Shown: positions 44,561 to 52,315 of the stretch, one piece after another
How positions within the stretch are numbered: the stretch's first letter is position 1
How the letters are laid out: each line of letters begins with the position of its first letter
Assembly (NCBI RefSeq): GCF_003002065.1
Contig: NZ_PVZG01000008.1
Span: 1-64,000, forward strand
Length of the DNA stretch: 64,000 nt
Direction: 5' to 3'
Source: Pseudosporangium ferrugineum
GTDB lineage: Bacteria; Actinomycetota; Actinomycetes; Mycobacteriales; Micromonosporaceae
Notes under the pieces: generated by a model
Database searches by the model: none
What the model was told of the DNA's origin: nothing
What the model saw: only the letters and a program-made list of their open reading frames with translations
Program-made: the position numbers and the translations under genes

Positions 44561-44653
44561 CCCGCAGCACCCACCCAGCCCACGGCGCATACCCGCAGCA
44601 CCCACCCAGCCCACGGCGCACACCCGCAGCACCCACCCAGCCCACGGCGCCCG
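44561..44653. repeat. 31-bp tandem repeat, three copies, intergenic
   Basis: Copies begin at 44561, 44592 and 44623 and are nearly identical (each contains GCAGCACCCACCCAGCCCA). There are no unique spacers, so this is a minisatellite, not CRISPR. The period is not a multiple of three, in keeping with a non-coding position just downstream of the DUF4190-type gene. Confidence 0.9.
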
Positions 44654-44687
44654 CCCACCCATCTGCCGGCGGCCACGTGGCCCGCAG

Positions 44688-45707
44688 CTACTTGCGCAGG
44701 GATCTGGTCGCCGGGCCGTTCGGGTCGCGGACGAGGCAGGTGACCCCGCGATCCTCCGCCCACGTGCTCGCATCCGGGTACAGGAAGTGAAGCTTGAGCC
44801 GGTCGTCCGGCACGGCCACATACGAGTCGAACGCGGCGACGCACCGCTTCAGCGCCTGGGCCTGCGTCTCGCGCGCACCCGGATAGGCGCCCGCGGGCAG
44901 CACCGAAACCCCGGTCACCTCACCCTCGTGCAGGCTCGTGCACGACACCGTCCGCACCCGGGACTCCCGGCTCGACGGCACCGTCGCGACGCAGTCCCCC
45001 GCCTGAAGGTCGGCGACCGACACGTAGGCCCCGACCCGCGTACCCGAGCTGCTCGTGTCATCCGACGTGGCGATGGCGAAGACCACCCCGGCGACGATGA
45101 CCAGCAGCCAGCACCCGGCGGCAACCAGCCCGCCGATGGCCAGCCCCCTGCCGCCCTGCCCCCGCCGCTTGATCTGCACCAGCGCGACGATCCCGAAGAT
45201 GACGGACAGCAGAATGCCGCCGAGCAACCCGAGAACCAGCGACGCGATCGCGAACCCGTTCGTCCCCCGCGCCGGCTGCCCGTAACCGGCCGGCGGCGGC
45301 CCGGGATAGGGCCCACCCGACACCCCACCGTAGGCCTGACCCGGCACCCCCCAAGCCTGCGCACCATAGCCCGACCCAGGCTGGCCGCCATAGGCCGACT
45401 CGGGCTGACCACCGTAGGGCGGCGACCCGGGCTGGCCGCCGTAGGGCGACCCGGGCTGGCCAGCGTAAGGCGACCCGGGCTGGCCGCCGTCGGCAGGACC
45501 GGACTGTGGATCGTAGGCCTGCCCAGGCTGCGCACCGAAGGCCTGCTCGGATTGAGCGCCGTAGGGCTGCGCGCCGAAGGCCTGACCCGGCTGCGCCCCA
45601 TACGGCTGCTGGCCGCCGGGCTGCTGGTCCGGAGGCGGGGGCATCGGCGCGAATCCCGGCTGGGCGGGCTCGGCGGTGGGGTCGGAGGGCGGGCGCTGCT
45701 CAGTCAC
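44688..45707 (-). CDS. DUF4190 membrane protein with septum-formation-like outer domain
   Basis: A 339-residue protein: a Pro/Gln/Gly/Tyr-rich cytoplasmic region (about 1-145, YGGQPGSP-like repeats), a DUF4190 double-helix hairpin (FAIASLVLGLLGGILLSVIFGIVAL and GGLVAAGCWLLVIVAGVVFAI), then a 115-residue outer domain with three Cys and the AGDCVATVPSS start typical of septum-formation-type domains (DCV...VSCTSLHEGEV). I choose GTG 45707 (MTEQRPPSD) because TAACGT stands 7 nt upstream on the minus strand; ATG 45731 is possible. Such proteins are frequent in actinomycetes; function unknown. Confidence 0.72.
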   Translation of the reverse strand: MTEQRPPSDPTAEPAQPGFAPMPPPPDQQPGGQQPYGAQPGQAFGAQPYGAQSEQAFGAQPGQAYDPQSGPADGGQPGSPYAGQPGSPYGGQPGSPPYGGQPESAYGGQPGSGYGAQAWGVPGQAYGGVSGGPYPGPPPAGYGQPARGTNGFAIASLVLGLLGGILLSVIFGIVALVQIKRRGQGGRGLAIGGLVAAGCWLLVIVAGVVFAIATSDDTSSSGTRVGAYVSVADLQAGDCVATVPSSRESRVRTVSCTSLHEGEVTGVSVLPAGAYPGARETQAQALKRCVAAFDSYVAVPDDRLKLHFLYPDASTWAEDRGVTCLVRDPNGPATRSLRK

Positions 45708-45840
45708 GGGAGGGACGTTAACAATCGCCATGATCGACCGCTGTCCCGAACGATCTCAACTCCGCATCGGGCCCCCAACCCCGCGGGCCCGAAGCGGGCA
45801 TTCGCCGTACATATTTACTGTCGACGATGTTACACATGCA

Positions 45841-45868
45841 TTGACATGCGTCTTCAGGAACTTACACT
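45841..45868 (+). promoter_or_regulatory. Sigma-A promoter of the liv operon
   Basis: TTGACA at 45841-45846, 16-nt spacer, TACACT at 45863-45868, 36 nt before the livG ATG. The -35 is the full consensus. The -10 overlaps the palindromic operator at 45865-45875. Confidence 0.75.
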
Positions 45869-45875
45869 CCAAGTG
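45865..45875. promoter_or_regulatory. Operator CACTCCAAGTG in the liv promoter
   Basis: A palindrome with CACT and AGTG arms around CCA, overlapping the -10 element, so a bound regulator would block RNA polymerase. It differs in one base from the site at 50744-50754 in the promoter of the dehydrogenase operon. The best candidate regulator is the TetR protein at 54577-55170. Confidence 0.6.
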
Positions 45876-45903
45876 AAATTAGTCCCTCAAGGATGAGGTG
45901 ACG

Positions 45904-46776
45904 ATGAGCGGTCTCGTCCTCGATCGGATCGGCGTTCGTTTCGGTGGGCTCGTCGCCCTCGACGGTGTCTCGTTGCGCGTCGCTCCCGGGCGTACGGTCG
46001 GGGTGATCGGTCCGAACGGCGCCGGGAAGACCACGCTTTTCAATGTCGTCTGCGGGTTCGTCAGCCCGACCGGCGGCTCGCTGACCCTCGACGGCCGCCC
46101 GTTGCGGCCCCGGCCGCACCGGCTCACCCGGCTCGGCATCGCCCGCACCCTGCAGGGCGTCGGCCTCTTCTCCGGCCTGACCGTGCTGGAGAACGTCCTG
46201 GTCGCAGCCCCCGCAACGCCCGGCGAAAGAGCCGCAACGCACGGGGTAACAGCCGCAGCGCCCGGGGAAACAGCCGCGACGCCCGGCAAAGAAGTCGCAC
46301 CGCACGGGGTAACAGCCGCAGCGCCCGGGGAAACAGCCGCGACGCCCGGCGAAGAAGTCGCACCGCACGGGGTAACAGCCGCGGCGCCCGGCGGAAAGGC
46401 CGGCGGGAGGGACCGGGCGATGGCCGCGCTCGAGCGGTGCGGCGTCGCCGAGCGGGCCGGAGACCTTCCCGGCATGCTTCCGTACGCCCTGCGCAAACGC
46501 GTAGCCCTCGCCCGCGCCCTGGTCTCCGACCCCCGGATCCTGCTGCTGGACGAGCCGGCGGGCGGCCTCAGCGCGCGCGAGATCGACGAACTGCGGGAGC
46601 TCATCGCCGGCCTGTCCTGTGCCGTGCTGCTCGTCGAGCATCATATGGATCTGGTCATGTCGGTGTGCGACGAGATTCTGGTGCTCGACTTCGGACGGCC
46701 GGTGGCGCACGGCACGCCGGACGAGATCCGTGCCGACGAGGCGGTCGCCGACGCGTACCTGGGGGCCGCCGGATGA
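45904..46776 (+). CDS. livG: Branched-chain-type ABC transporter ATPase LivG
   Basis: A 290-residue ATPase. Walker A is GPNGAGKTT (about residues 37-45), the signature region is the LivG-type LPYALRKRVALARAL in place of LSGGQ, Walker B is ILLLDEPAGG and the switch His lies in VEHHMDLVM. Residues about 112-162 are a 21-residue repeat (HGVTAAAPGETAATPG...) coded by a 63-bp minisatellite inserted in the helical subdomain after the Q-loop. GGATGAGG precedes ATG 45904 by 5 nt. Its stop overlaps the livF start (ATGA). Confidence 0.88.
   Translation: MSGLVLDRIGVRFGGLVALDGVSLRVAPGRTVGVIGPNGAGKTTLFNVVCGFVSPTGGSLTLDGRPLRPRPHRLTRLGIARTLQGVGLFSGLTVLENVLVAAPATPGERAATHGVTAAAPGETAATPGKEVAPHGVTAAAPGETAATPGEEVAPHGVTAAAPGGKAGGRDRAMAALERCGVAERAGDLPGMLPYALRKRVALARALVSDPRILLLDEPAGGLSAREIDELRELIAGLSCAVLLVEHHMDLVMSVCDEILVLDFGRPVAHGTPDEIRADEAVADAYLGAAG
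46238..46391. repeat. 63-bp tandem repeat (about 2.5 copies) inside livG
   Basis: The word ACGGGGTAACAGCCGC recurs at 46241, 46304 and 46367, a 63-bp period. The AGCAG-poor, AAAG/AAGAAGTC-containing unit is less G+C-rich than its flanks. It keeps the livG frame (21 codons). Confidence 0.9.
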
Positions 46777-47480
46777 GCGCGCCGCTGCTCCGGGCCGAGG
46801 GGCTCACCGCCGGGTACGGGGCGGCCCCCGTGCTGCACGACGTCGATCTGGACGTGGTGGCCGGTTCCATCACCGCCGTGCTCGGTGCCAACGGGGCGGG
46901 AAAGACGACGCTGCTGCGTACCCTCTCCGGGTTGTTGCCGGCCACCGGCGGCCGGGTCGCGCTCGACGGCCGGGACCTGCGCGGGGTCCGCGTCGAGGAG
47001 ATGGTGCGCCGCGGGGTCGCGCACGTGCCCGAGGGTCGCGGCGTGGTCACCGAGCTGACCGTGGACGAGAACCTGCGGCTCGGCGGCCTGTGGCGCCGGG
47101 ACCGCGCCGACGCGAGGCGGGCCCTCGGCGAGGTGTACGAGCTGTTCGAGCCGCTGGCGCGCCGCCGTACGTTTCACGGCCATCAGCTGTCCGGCGGTGA
47201 GCGGCAGATGCTCGCCCTGGGCCGCGCGCTCGTCGGGCGGCCGCGGCTGCTGCTGCTGGACGAGCCGTCGCTGGGGCTGGCGCCGAGGGTCACCGCGCAG
47301 ATCATGCGGTTGTTGCGCACCCTGCGGGACCGCAGCGGGCTGACCGTGCTGCTGGTCGAGCAGAACGTCCGGGGCGCGCTGGCCATCGCGGACGAGGCCG
47401 TCGTGCTGTCGCTGGGCCGCGTCGTCACCCGGGGCACGTCGATCGACGAGGACCTGCGGCACGCCTATCTGGGCTTCTAG
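46773..47480 (+). CDS. livF: Branched-chain-type ABC transporter ATPase LivF
   Basis: A 235-residue ATPase, second half of the Liv ATPase pair. Walker A GANGAGKTT, signature LSGGERQMLALGRAL, Walker B LLLLDEPSLGLAP and VEQNVRGAL are all intact. It is translationally coupled to livG and 8 nt before livH. Confidence 0.93.
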   Translation: MSAPLLRAEGLTAGYGAAPVLHDVDLDVVAGSITAVLGANGAGKTTLLRTLSGLLPATGGRVALDGRDLRGVRVEEMVRRGVAHVPEGRGVVTELTVDENLRLGGLWRRDRADARRALGEVYELFEPLARRRTFHGHQLSGGERQMLALGRALVGRPRLLLLDEPSLGLAPRVTAQIMRLLRTLRDRSGLTVLLVEQNVRGALAIADEAVVLSLGRVVTRGTSIDEDLRHAYLGF

Positions 47481-47488
47481 GAGGCACC

Positions 47489-48367
47489 TTGGACCGGTTC
47501 GTGTTCCTCACCTTCGACGGGCTGAGCCGGGGCGCGGTCTACGCCGCGTTCGCGCTGGCGCTGGTCCTGATCTGGCGGGCGACGAGGATCGTCAACTTCG
47601 CGCAGGGCGCCATGGCGGTCGCCACCGCGTACGCCGGCTATTCGGTCTCCGCCGCGACCGGGTCGTACTGGCTGGGGTTCGGGGTGGCGGTTCTGGCCGG
47701 CATCGTGCTGGGCACGGTCACCGAGCGGGTGGTGATGCGCTTCGTCGATCATTCGTCACCGCTGAACGAGGTCGTGGTGGCGCTCGGGCTGGTGCTGGTC
47801 ATCCAGGGCGTGCTCGGGATGATCTACGGCAACGAGTTCCGCCCGGCCGCGGCGCCGTTCAGCCGGGACGCGTTCACGGTCGGCGGGGTGGCCCTGCTGT
47901 CGCGCTTCGACCTGTTCGTCTTCGCGGCGGTGGGCGCGGTGGTCGCGGCGCTCGCGCTGCTGTTCACGCGTACGGACACGGGCCTGCGCATGCGCGCGTC
48001 GGCGTTCGCGCCGGACGTCTCCCGGCTGCTCGGGGTGAACGTCGGCGGCATGCTGACGCTGGGCTGGGCGCTGGCCGCGGCGGTCGGGTCGCTGGCCGGG
48101 ATGCTGGTGCTCCCCACCGAGCTGGGGTTGCACCCGAACGCCATGGACATCGTCTTCGTGTCGTCCTTCACGGCGGCGGTCGTCGGCGGGCTGGACAGCG
48201 CGGTCGGTTCGGTCGTGGGCGGGCTCGTGGTGGGGCTGCTGCTGTCGTACGTCAGCGGCTATCTCGGCGCGACCGTCGCCCCGATCGCGGTGCTCGTGCT
48301 GCTGGTCGTCGTCCTGCTGGGCCGGCCGGGCGGGCTGTTCGGCCGATCGGCGGCAAGAGCGGTATGA
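47489..48367 (+). CDS. livH: Branched-chain-type ABC permease LivH
   Basis: A 292-residue permease with about eight membrane helices. Family blocks are FDGLSRGAVYAAFALALVLI, IVNFAQGAMA and FTAAVVGGLDSAVGSVVGGL. It begins with TTG 47489, 4 nt after AGGAGG (47479-47484), which also covers the livF stop codon. The stop overlaps the livM start. Confidence 0.9.
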   Translation: MDRFVFLTFDGLSRGAVYAAFALALVLIWRATRIVNFAQGAMAVATAYAGYSVSAATGSYWLGFGVAVLAGIVLGTVTERVVMRFVDHSSPLNEVVVALGLVLVIQGVLGMIYGNEFRPAAAPFSRDAFTVGGVALLSRFDLFVFAAVGAVVAALALLFTRTDTGLRMRASAFAPDVSRLLGVNVGGMLTLGWALAAAVGSLAGMLVLPTELGLHPNAMDIVFVSSFTAAVVGGLDSAVGSVVGGLVVGLLLSYVSGYLGATVAPIAVLVLLVVVLLGRPGGLFGRSAARAV

Positions 48368-49395
48368 CGACCGGCGGCGGCAAGAGCGGCGAGAGCGGCG
48401 AGAGCGGCATGACGGTTCTGCGATATCTGATGTGGACGGTCTTCGCCGCCGCGCTGATCGTCGTGCTGACGTACGCGCTGCCGCCGTTCCGCACCTACCA
48501 GCTCGCGACCGTGGGGGCGTACCTGTGTGTCACCGCGGGGTTGACCGTCCTCACCGGACTGAACGGGCAGTTGTCGCTGGGGCACGGCGCGCTGATGGCG
48601 ACGGGCGCGTACACGGTCGCGCTGGTGCAGGACGGGCTGGCCGGGCGCGGGCAGTGGACCCTGCTCGTGTCGGTGCTGGCGGCGATCGGGACGACCACTG
48701 TGGTCGGTGGCGTGGTGGGGCTCGCGGCGGCCCGGCTGCGCGGTCCCTATCTGGCCGGCCTCACCCTCGCCGTGGCGGTGGTGGTTCCGGCCGTCGCGAG
48801 CACCTGGGACGAGACGTTCAACAGCGACCAGGGCCTGTCCGTGGTGCTCGATCCGCCGCCCGGCACGGTGCCGTTCGAGCGGTGGCAGGCATGGCTGGCG
48901 TGGGCGGGCGCGCTGGTGACGATGGTCGCGCTGACGGTGCTGGTGCGGGGCCGGTTCGGCCGGGAGATGCGCGCCGTACGCGACGACGAGACCGCCGCGC
49001 GGCTGGCGGGCGTCAGCGTGGGGCGTACCCAGGTCCTGGCCTTCGTGGTCAGCGCCGCCTGCGCCGGGCTCGGCGGCGCGCTGTTCGCCGTGCTGGCCCA
49101 GAGCGTCTCGCCCGGCGCCTTCCCGCTGTCGCTGTCGCTGTTCCTGCTGATGGCCATCGTGATCGGCGGCCTGGGCAGCCTGGCCGGCGCGCTGTGGGGC
49201 GCGGTGCTGCTCGTCGCCCTGCCGGCGGTGGCGCACAGCGTCACCGAGGGCATCGACGCGCAGCGGCTCGAGGGCAATCTGCCGCTGGCCCTGTTCGGCC
49301 TCACCTTGATCGTCGTGATGCTCGCCGCTCCCGGCGGCATCGCCTCCCTCCGACCCTTCCGACGGCCCTTCGCACGCTTGAGGAGAAAGACGTGA
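48364..49395 (+). CDS. livM: Branched-chain-type ABC permease LivM
   Basis: A 343-residue permease with about nine membrane helices. Signatures are GLNGQLSLGHGALMATGAY and the cytoplasmic loop RAVRDDETAARLAGVSVGRTQVLAF that contacts the ATPase, then VIGGLGSLAGALWGAVLL. An extra Gly/Ser/Glu N-terminal stretch from the ATG overlapping livH (ATGA) may be dispensable; an internal ATG at residue 16 is an alternative. Confidence 0.9.
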   Translation: MTTGGGKSGESGESGMTVLRYLMWTVFAAALIVVLTYALPPFRTYQLATVGAYLCVTAGLTVLTGLNGQLSLGHGALMATGAYTVALVQDGLAGRGQWTLLVSVLAAIGTTTVVGGVVGLAAARLRGPYLAGLTLAVAVVVPAVASTWDETFNSDQGLSVVLDPPPGTVPFERWQAWLAWAGALVTMVALTVLVRGRFGREMRAVRDDETAARLAGVSVGRTQVLAFVVSAACAGLGGALFAVLAQSVSPGAFPLSLSLFLLMAIVIGGLGSLAGALWGAVLLVALPAVAHSVTEGIDAQRLEGNLPLALFGLTLIVVMLAAPGGIASLRPFRRPFARLRRKT

Positions 49396-50657
49396 GACGC
49401 TTCTGGACCGCCCTGACCGTCCTGGCCCTGGCCGCCGCGACCACCGCTTGCAGCGACGGCGGCGGGGGCGGCAGCGGCGGGAACACCCCGGGTGTCACGG
49501 ACACCGACATCCTGGTGGGCACGCACATGCCGCTGACCGGCCCGGCCGCCGCCGGCTATTCGAAGATCGCGCCGGCCACCCGGGCGTACTTCGACTACGT
49601 CAACGCGAACGGCGGCGTGCACGGCCGGAAGATCACCTACAAGATCATGGACGACACCTACAACCCGGCGACCACCCAGCAGGTCGTGCGCGAGCTCGTG
49701 CTCCAGGACAAGGTCTTCGCGATCCTCAACGGCCTCGGTACGGCCACCCACACCGGCGTCCTCGACTTCCTGCGCACCAACCGGGTGCCGGACCTCTTCG
49801 TGGCGTCGGGCAGCCGCAGCTGGAACCAGCCGGACAAATATCCGGGGACGTTCGGGTTCAACGTGGACTACACGGTCGAGGGCAAGATCCTCGCCACCCA
49901 CGTCAAGCAGGACCAGGCCGGGAAGAAGGTCTGCTTCCTCGGGCAGGACGACGACTTCGGCCGCGACTTCCTGGCCGGCGTGGAGAAGGTCCTCGGCCCG
50001 GTCGCGGCGAAGCAGTCGTACGTGACCAGCAACCCGAACGTCGGGCCGCAGCTGGGCGCGCTCAAGCAGGCCGGCTGCCAGGTCGTCATGCTGGCGACCG
50101 TGCCCGGCTTCACCGCGCTGAGCCTCGGCACCGCCGCGAAGATCGGCTTCCGCCCGCAGTTCGTCGTCTCCCAGGTCGGCGCGGACATCTCCACGCTGAC
50201 CCGGCAGCTCGGCCCGGCGGCCCGACTCACCGAGGGCCTGGTCTCGGCCAACTACCTGCCGCTGAGCACCGACGACGCGAACCCGTGGATCCAGCTGTTC
50301 AAGAAGGTCAACACGCAGCACAACGGCACCGCCGAGTTCGACAACAACGTCGTCTACGGCATGGCGGTGGGTTACCTGTTCGTGCAGAGCCTCCAGACCG
50401 CCGGGAAGAATCTGACCCGCGACGCGCTCATCGCCGCGGTGGAGAAGGGCGGATTCCAGGGCGCCGGTTTCGCCCCGCTGCGGTTCTCGAGCTCGAACCA
50501 TTCCGGGTACGGCGGGGAGCAGCTCACCCGGGTTCAGGGCGGCAAGCAGGCGTACTTCGGCGACGTCCTCGAGACGGACGACGGCGACGGGGCGGTGCGG
50601 GCGTACCGGACGCCACCGGCGGCCCCGCCGGCGAATGGCATCCCGGCGGCCGCATAG
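49392..50657 (+). CDS. livK: Liv-type ABC transporter substrate-binding lipoprotein
   Basis: A 421-residue lipoprotein that selects the substrate of the LivGFHM transporter. Signal peptide with lipobox Cys20 (ATTAC), Gly-rich linker, then a type-1 periplasmic-binding fold (TDILVGTHMPLTGPAAAGYSKI, VFAILNGLGTATHTGVLDFL, ADISTLTRQLGPAARLTEGLVSANYLP). It belongs to the longer 400-residue group whose members often bind aromatic, aliphatic acid or other non-amino-acid ligands. GTG 49392 overlaps the livM stop and has AGGAG 6 nt upstream. Ligand is inferred from the neighbouring acyl-CoA genes to be an organic acid. Confidence 0.87.
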   Translation: MRRFWTALTVLALAAATTACSDGGGGGSGGNTPGVTDTDILVGTHMPLTGPAAAGYSKIAPATRAYFDYVNANGGVHGRKITYKIMDDTYNPATTQQVVRELVLQDKVFAILNGLGTATHTGVLDFLRTNRVPDLFVASGSRSWNQPDKYPGTFGFNVDYTVEGKILATHVKQDQAGKKVCFLGQDDDFGRDFLAGVEKVLGPVAAKQSYVTSNPNVGPQLGALKQAGCQVVMLATVPGFTALSLGTAAKIGFRPQFVVSQVGADISTLTRQLGPAARLTEGLVSANYLPLSTDDANPWIQLFKKVNTQHNGTAEFDNNVVYGMAVGYLFVQSLQTAGKNLTRDALIAAVEKGGFQGAGFAPLRFSSSNHSGYGGEQLTRVQGGKQAYFGDVLETDDGDGAVRAYRTPPAAPPANGIPAAA

Positions 50658-50710
50658 CACGAAGGCTTCCGAGACGAAACGGTTGCGGCTCGCCGCCGGT
50701 CCATGCAGGG

Positions 50711-50739
50711 TTGGCGGCGAGGCGGTTACTCGTTAGTAT
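50711..50739 (+). promoter_or_regulatory. Sigma-A promoter of the dehydrogenase/kinase operon
   Basis: TTGGCG at 50711-50716, 17-nt spacer, TAGTAT at 50734-50739. The transcription start would fall within the palindrome immediately downstream. Confidence 0.7.
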
Positions 50740-50742
50740 TCA

Positions 50743-50755
50743 GCACTCCGAGTGC
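50743..50755. promoter_or_regulatory. Operator GCACTCCGAGTGC
   Basis: A 6-bp-arm perfect palindrome around a central C, lying at the predicted transcription start. Its core (50744-50754) matches the liv site at 45865-45875 in 10 of 11 bases, and both are followed by A/T-rich sequence. A TetR dimer binding here would repress by blocking initiation. Confidence 0.6.
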
Positions 50756-50780
50756 ACTAATTTATGGGGGTCCGGGCCGG

Positions 50781-51536
50781 ATGTCGAAGCTCTCGGGCGC
50801 CGTCGCGATCGTGACGGGCGCCAGCCGGGGAATCGGATTCGCGATCGCGCAGCGCTTCGTCGCCGAGGGGGCGAAGGTCTGCATCACCGGCCGCAACGCC
50901 GAGGCGCTCGACACCGCCGTCAAGGATCTCGGCGGGCCCGAGGTCGCGATCGGAGTGCCCGGCAAGGGCGACGACGCCGACCATCGCGCCGCGGTGATCG
51001 ACACCGTGCTCGGCGCGTTCGGGCCGGTCTCGATCCTGGTCAACAACGTGGGCATCAATCCGGCGTACGGTCCGCTGGGCAGCCTCGACCTGGGCGCCGC
51101 CCGCAAGATGATCGACGTCAACGTGCTCGGCACGTTGGGCTGGGTGCAGGAGGCCCTGCGCGGCGGCCTGGCGGACACCGGCGGCTCCATCGTCAACATC
51201 TCGTCGGTCTCCGGGCTGCGGCCCGCGCCGGGCATCGCCTTCTACGGCGTCACCAAGGCCGCGCTGATCCACCTCACCGAGGAGCTGGCCGTCGAGCTGG
51301 CTCCCACCGTCCGGGTGAACGCCGTCGCGCCCGCCGTGGTCAAGACCCGCTTCGCCACCGCGCTCTACGAGGGCCGCGAGGCCGAGGTCATCGCCGGCTA
51401 TCCGCTCGGCCGGCTGGGCGTGCCGGAGGACGTCGCCGGCACGGTGGCCTTCCTCTGCTCCCCGGACGCCGCCTGGATCACCGGGCAGACCGTGGTCATC
51501 GACGGCGGCGTCACCCTCACCGGGACGGTGCAGTGA
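50781..51536 (+). CDS. Short-chain dehydrogenase/reductase (FabG-like)
   Basis: A 251-residue classical SDR: cofactor motif TGASRGIGFAIA (about residues 12-23), NNVGIN near 88, catalytic Ser in NISSVSG, Tyr-x-x-x-Lys in YGVTKAALI, and the C-terminal GQTVVIDGG. It should oxidise or reduce a hydroxy/oxo group with NAD(P). Start at ATG 50781. First gene of the TetR operon; the stop overlaps the next SDR start (GTGA). Confidence 0.9.
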   Translation: MSKLSGAVAIVTGASRGIGFAIAQRFVAEGAKVCITGRNAEALDTAVKDLGGPEVAIGVPGKGDDADHRAAVIDTVLGAFGPVSILVNNVGINPAYGPLGSLDLGAARKMIDVNVLGTLGWVQEALRGGLADTGGSIVNISSVSGLRPAPGIAFYGVTKAALIHLTEELAVELAPTVRVNAVAPAVVKTRFATALYEGREAEVIAGYPLGRLGVPEDVAGTVAFLCSPDAAWITGQTVVIDGGVTLTGTVQ

Positions 51537-52315
51537 ACTCCGGGCCCACCCGGGTCGTGGTCACCGGGGCCGGCGGCGGCATCGGCGCCGCCCTGGCCCG
51601 GCGCTTCGCCGCGGACGGCGCCCGGGTGATCGTCAACGACCTGGACCCGGCCGCCGCCGAGGCCGTCGCGGCGGAGATCGGCGGGCTGGCGGTCCCGGGC
51701 GACGCGGCGAGCGAGGCGGACACCCGCCGGCTGGTCGACACCGCCTGGGCGGAGCTCGGCGGCTGTGACCTCTTCTGCGCCAACGCCGGCATCCTCACCG
51801 CCGGGTCGGCCGATGCGCCCGACGCCGACTGGGAAAAGGCCTGGCAGGTCAACGTCATGTCCCATGTGTACGTGGCCCGCGCCGTGCTCCCCCGCTGGCT
51901 CGACGGCGACGGCGGCCGCCTGCTGTTCACGGTGTCCGCCGCCGGGCTGCTCACGCTGCTCGGCTCCGCGCCGTACTCGGTCACCAAGCACGCGGCCCTC
52001 GGGTTCGCGGAGTGGCTGCGCGCCACGTACGCCCACCGCGGCATCACCGTGCAGGCGCTCTGCCCGCAGGGCGTGAACACCGCGATGATGACCGGCGAGG
52101 GCGACAGCGCCAGCAAGACGCTGCTGGCGGCCGGCGCGCTCGAGCCCGAGGACGTCGCCGACGTGGTCGCCGAGGCGCTGGAGGGCGACAGCTTCCTGAT
52201 CCTGCCGCACCCCGAGGCGGCGGAGTTCTACCGGCGGCGGGCCACCGACACCGACCGCTGGCTGGGCGGCATGAACAAGATCCAGCGCGGCTTCGACGCG
52301 GCGGTCCCGTCATGA
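51533..52315 (+). CDS. Short-chain dehydrogenase/reductase, second copy
   Basis: A 260-residue classical SDR with TGAGGGIGAALARRF, NDLDP (an acidic residue after strand 2, favouring NAD), CANAGI, Ser in FTVSAAG and YSVTKHAAL. The C-terminus differs from the first SDR (FYRRRATDTDRWLGGMNKIQ), as in SDRs paired with ACAD10/11-like enzymes. GTG 51533 overlaps the first SDR stop; its own stop overlaps the kinase start (ATGA). Confidence 0.9.
   Translation: MNSGPTRVVVTGAGGGIGAALARRFAADGARVIVNDLDPAAAEAVAAEIGGLAVPGDAASEADTRRLVDTAWAELGGCDLFCANAGILTAGSADAPDADWEKAWQVNVMSHVYVARAVLPRWLDGDGGRLLFTVSAAGLLTLLGSAPYSVTKHAALGFAEWLRATYAHRGITVQALCPQGVNTAMMTGEGDSASKTLLAAGALEPEDVADVVAEALEGDSFLILPHPEAAEFYRRRATDTDRWLGGMNKIQRGFDAAVPS

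Noticed and set aside
44561..44653. Possible CRISPR array (31-bp direct repeats)
   Set aside because: The copies abut without unique spacers and no cas gene is present; it is a tandem minisatellite.
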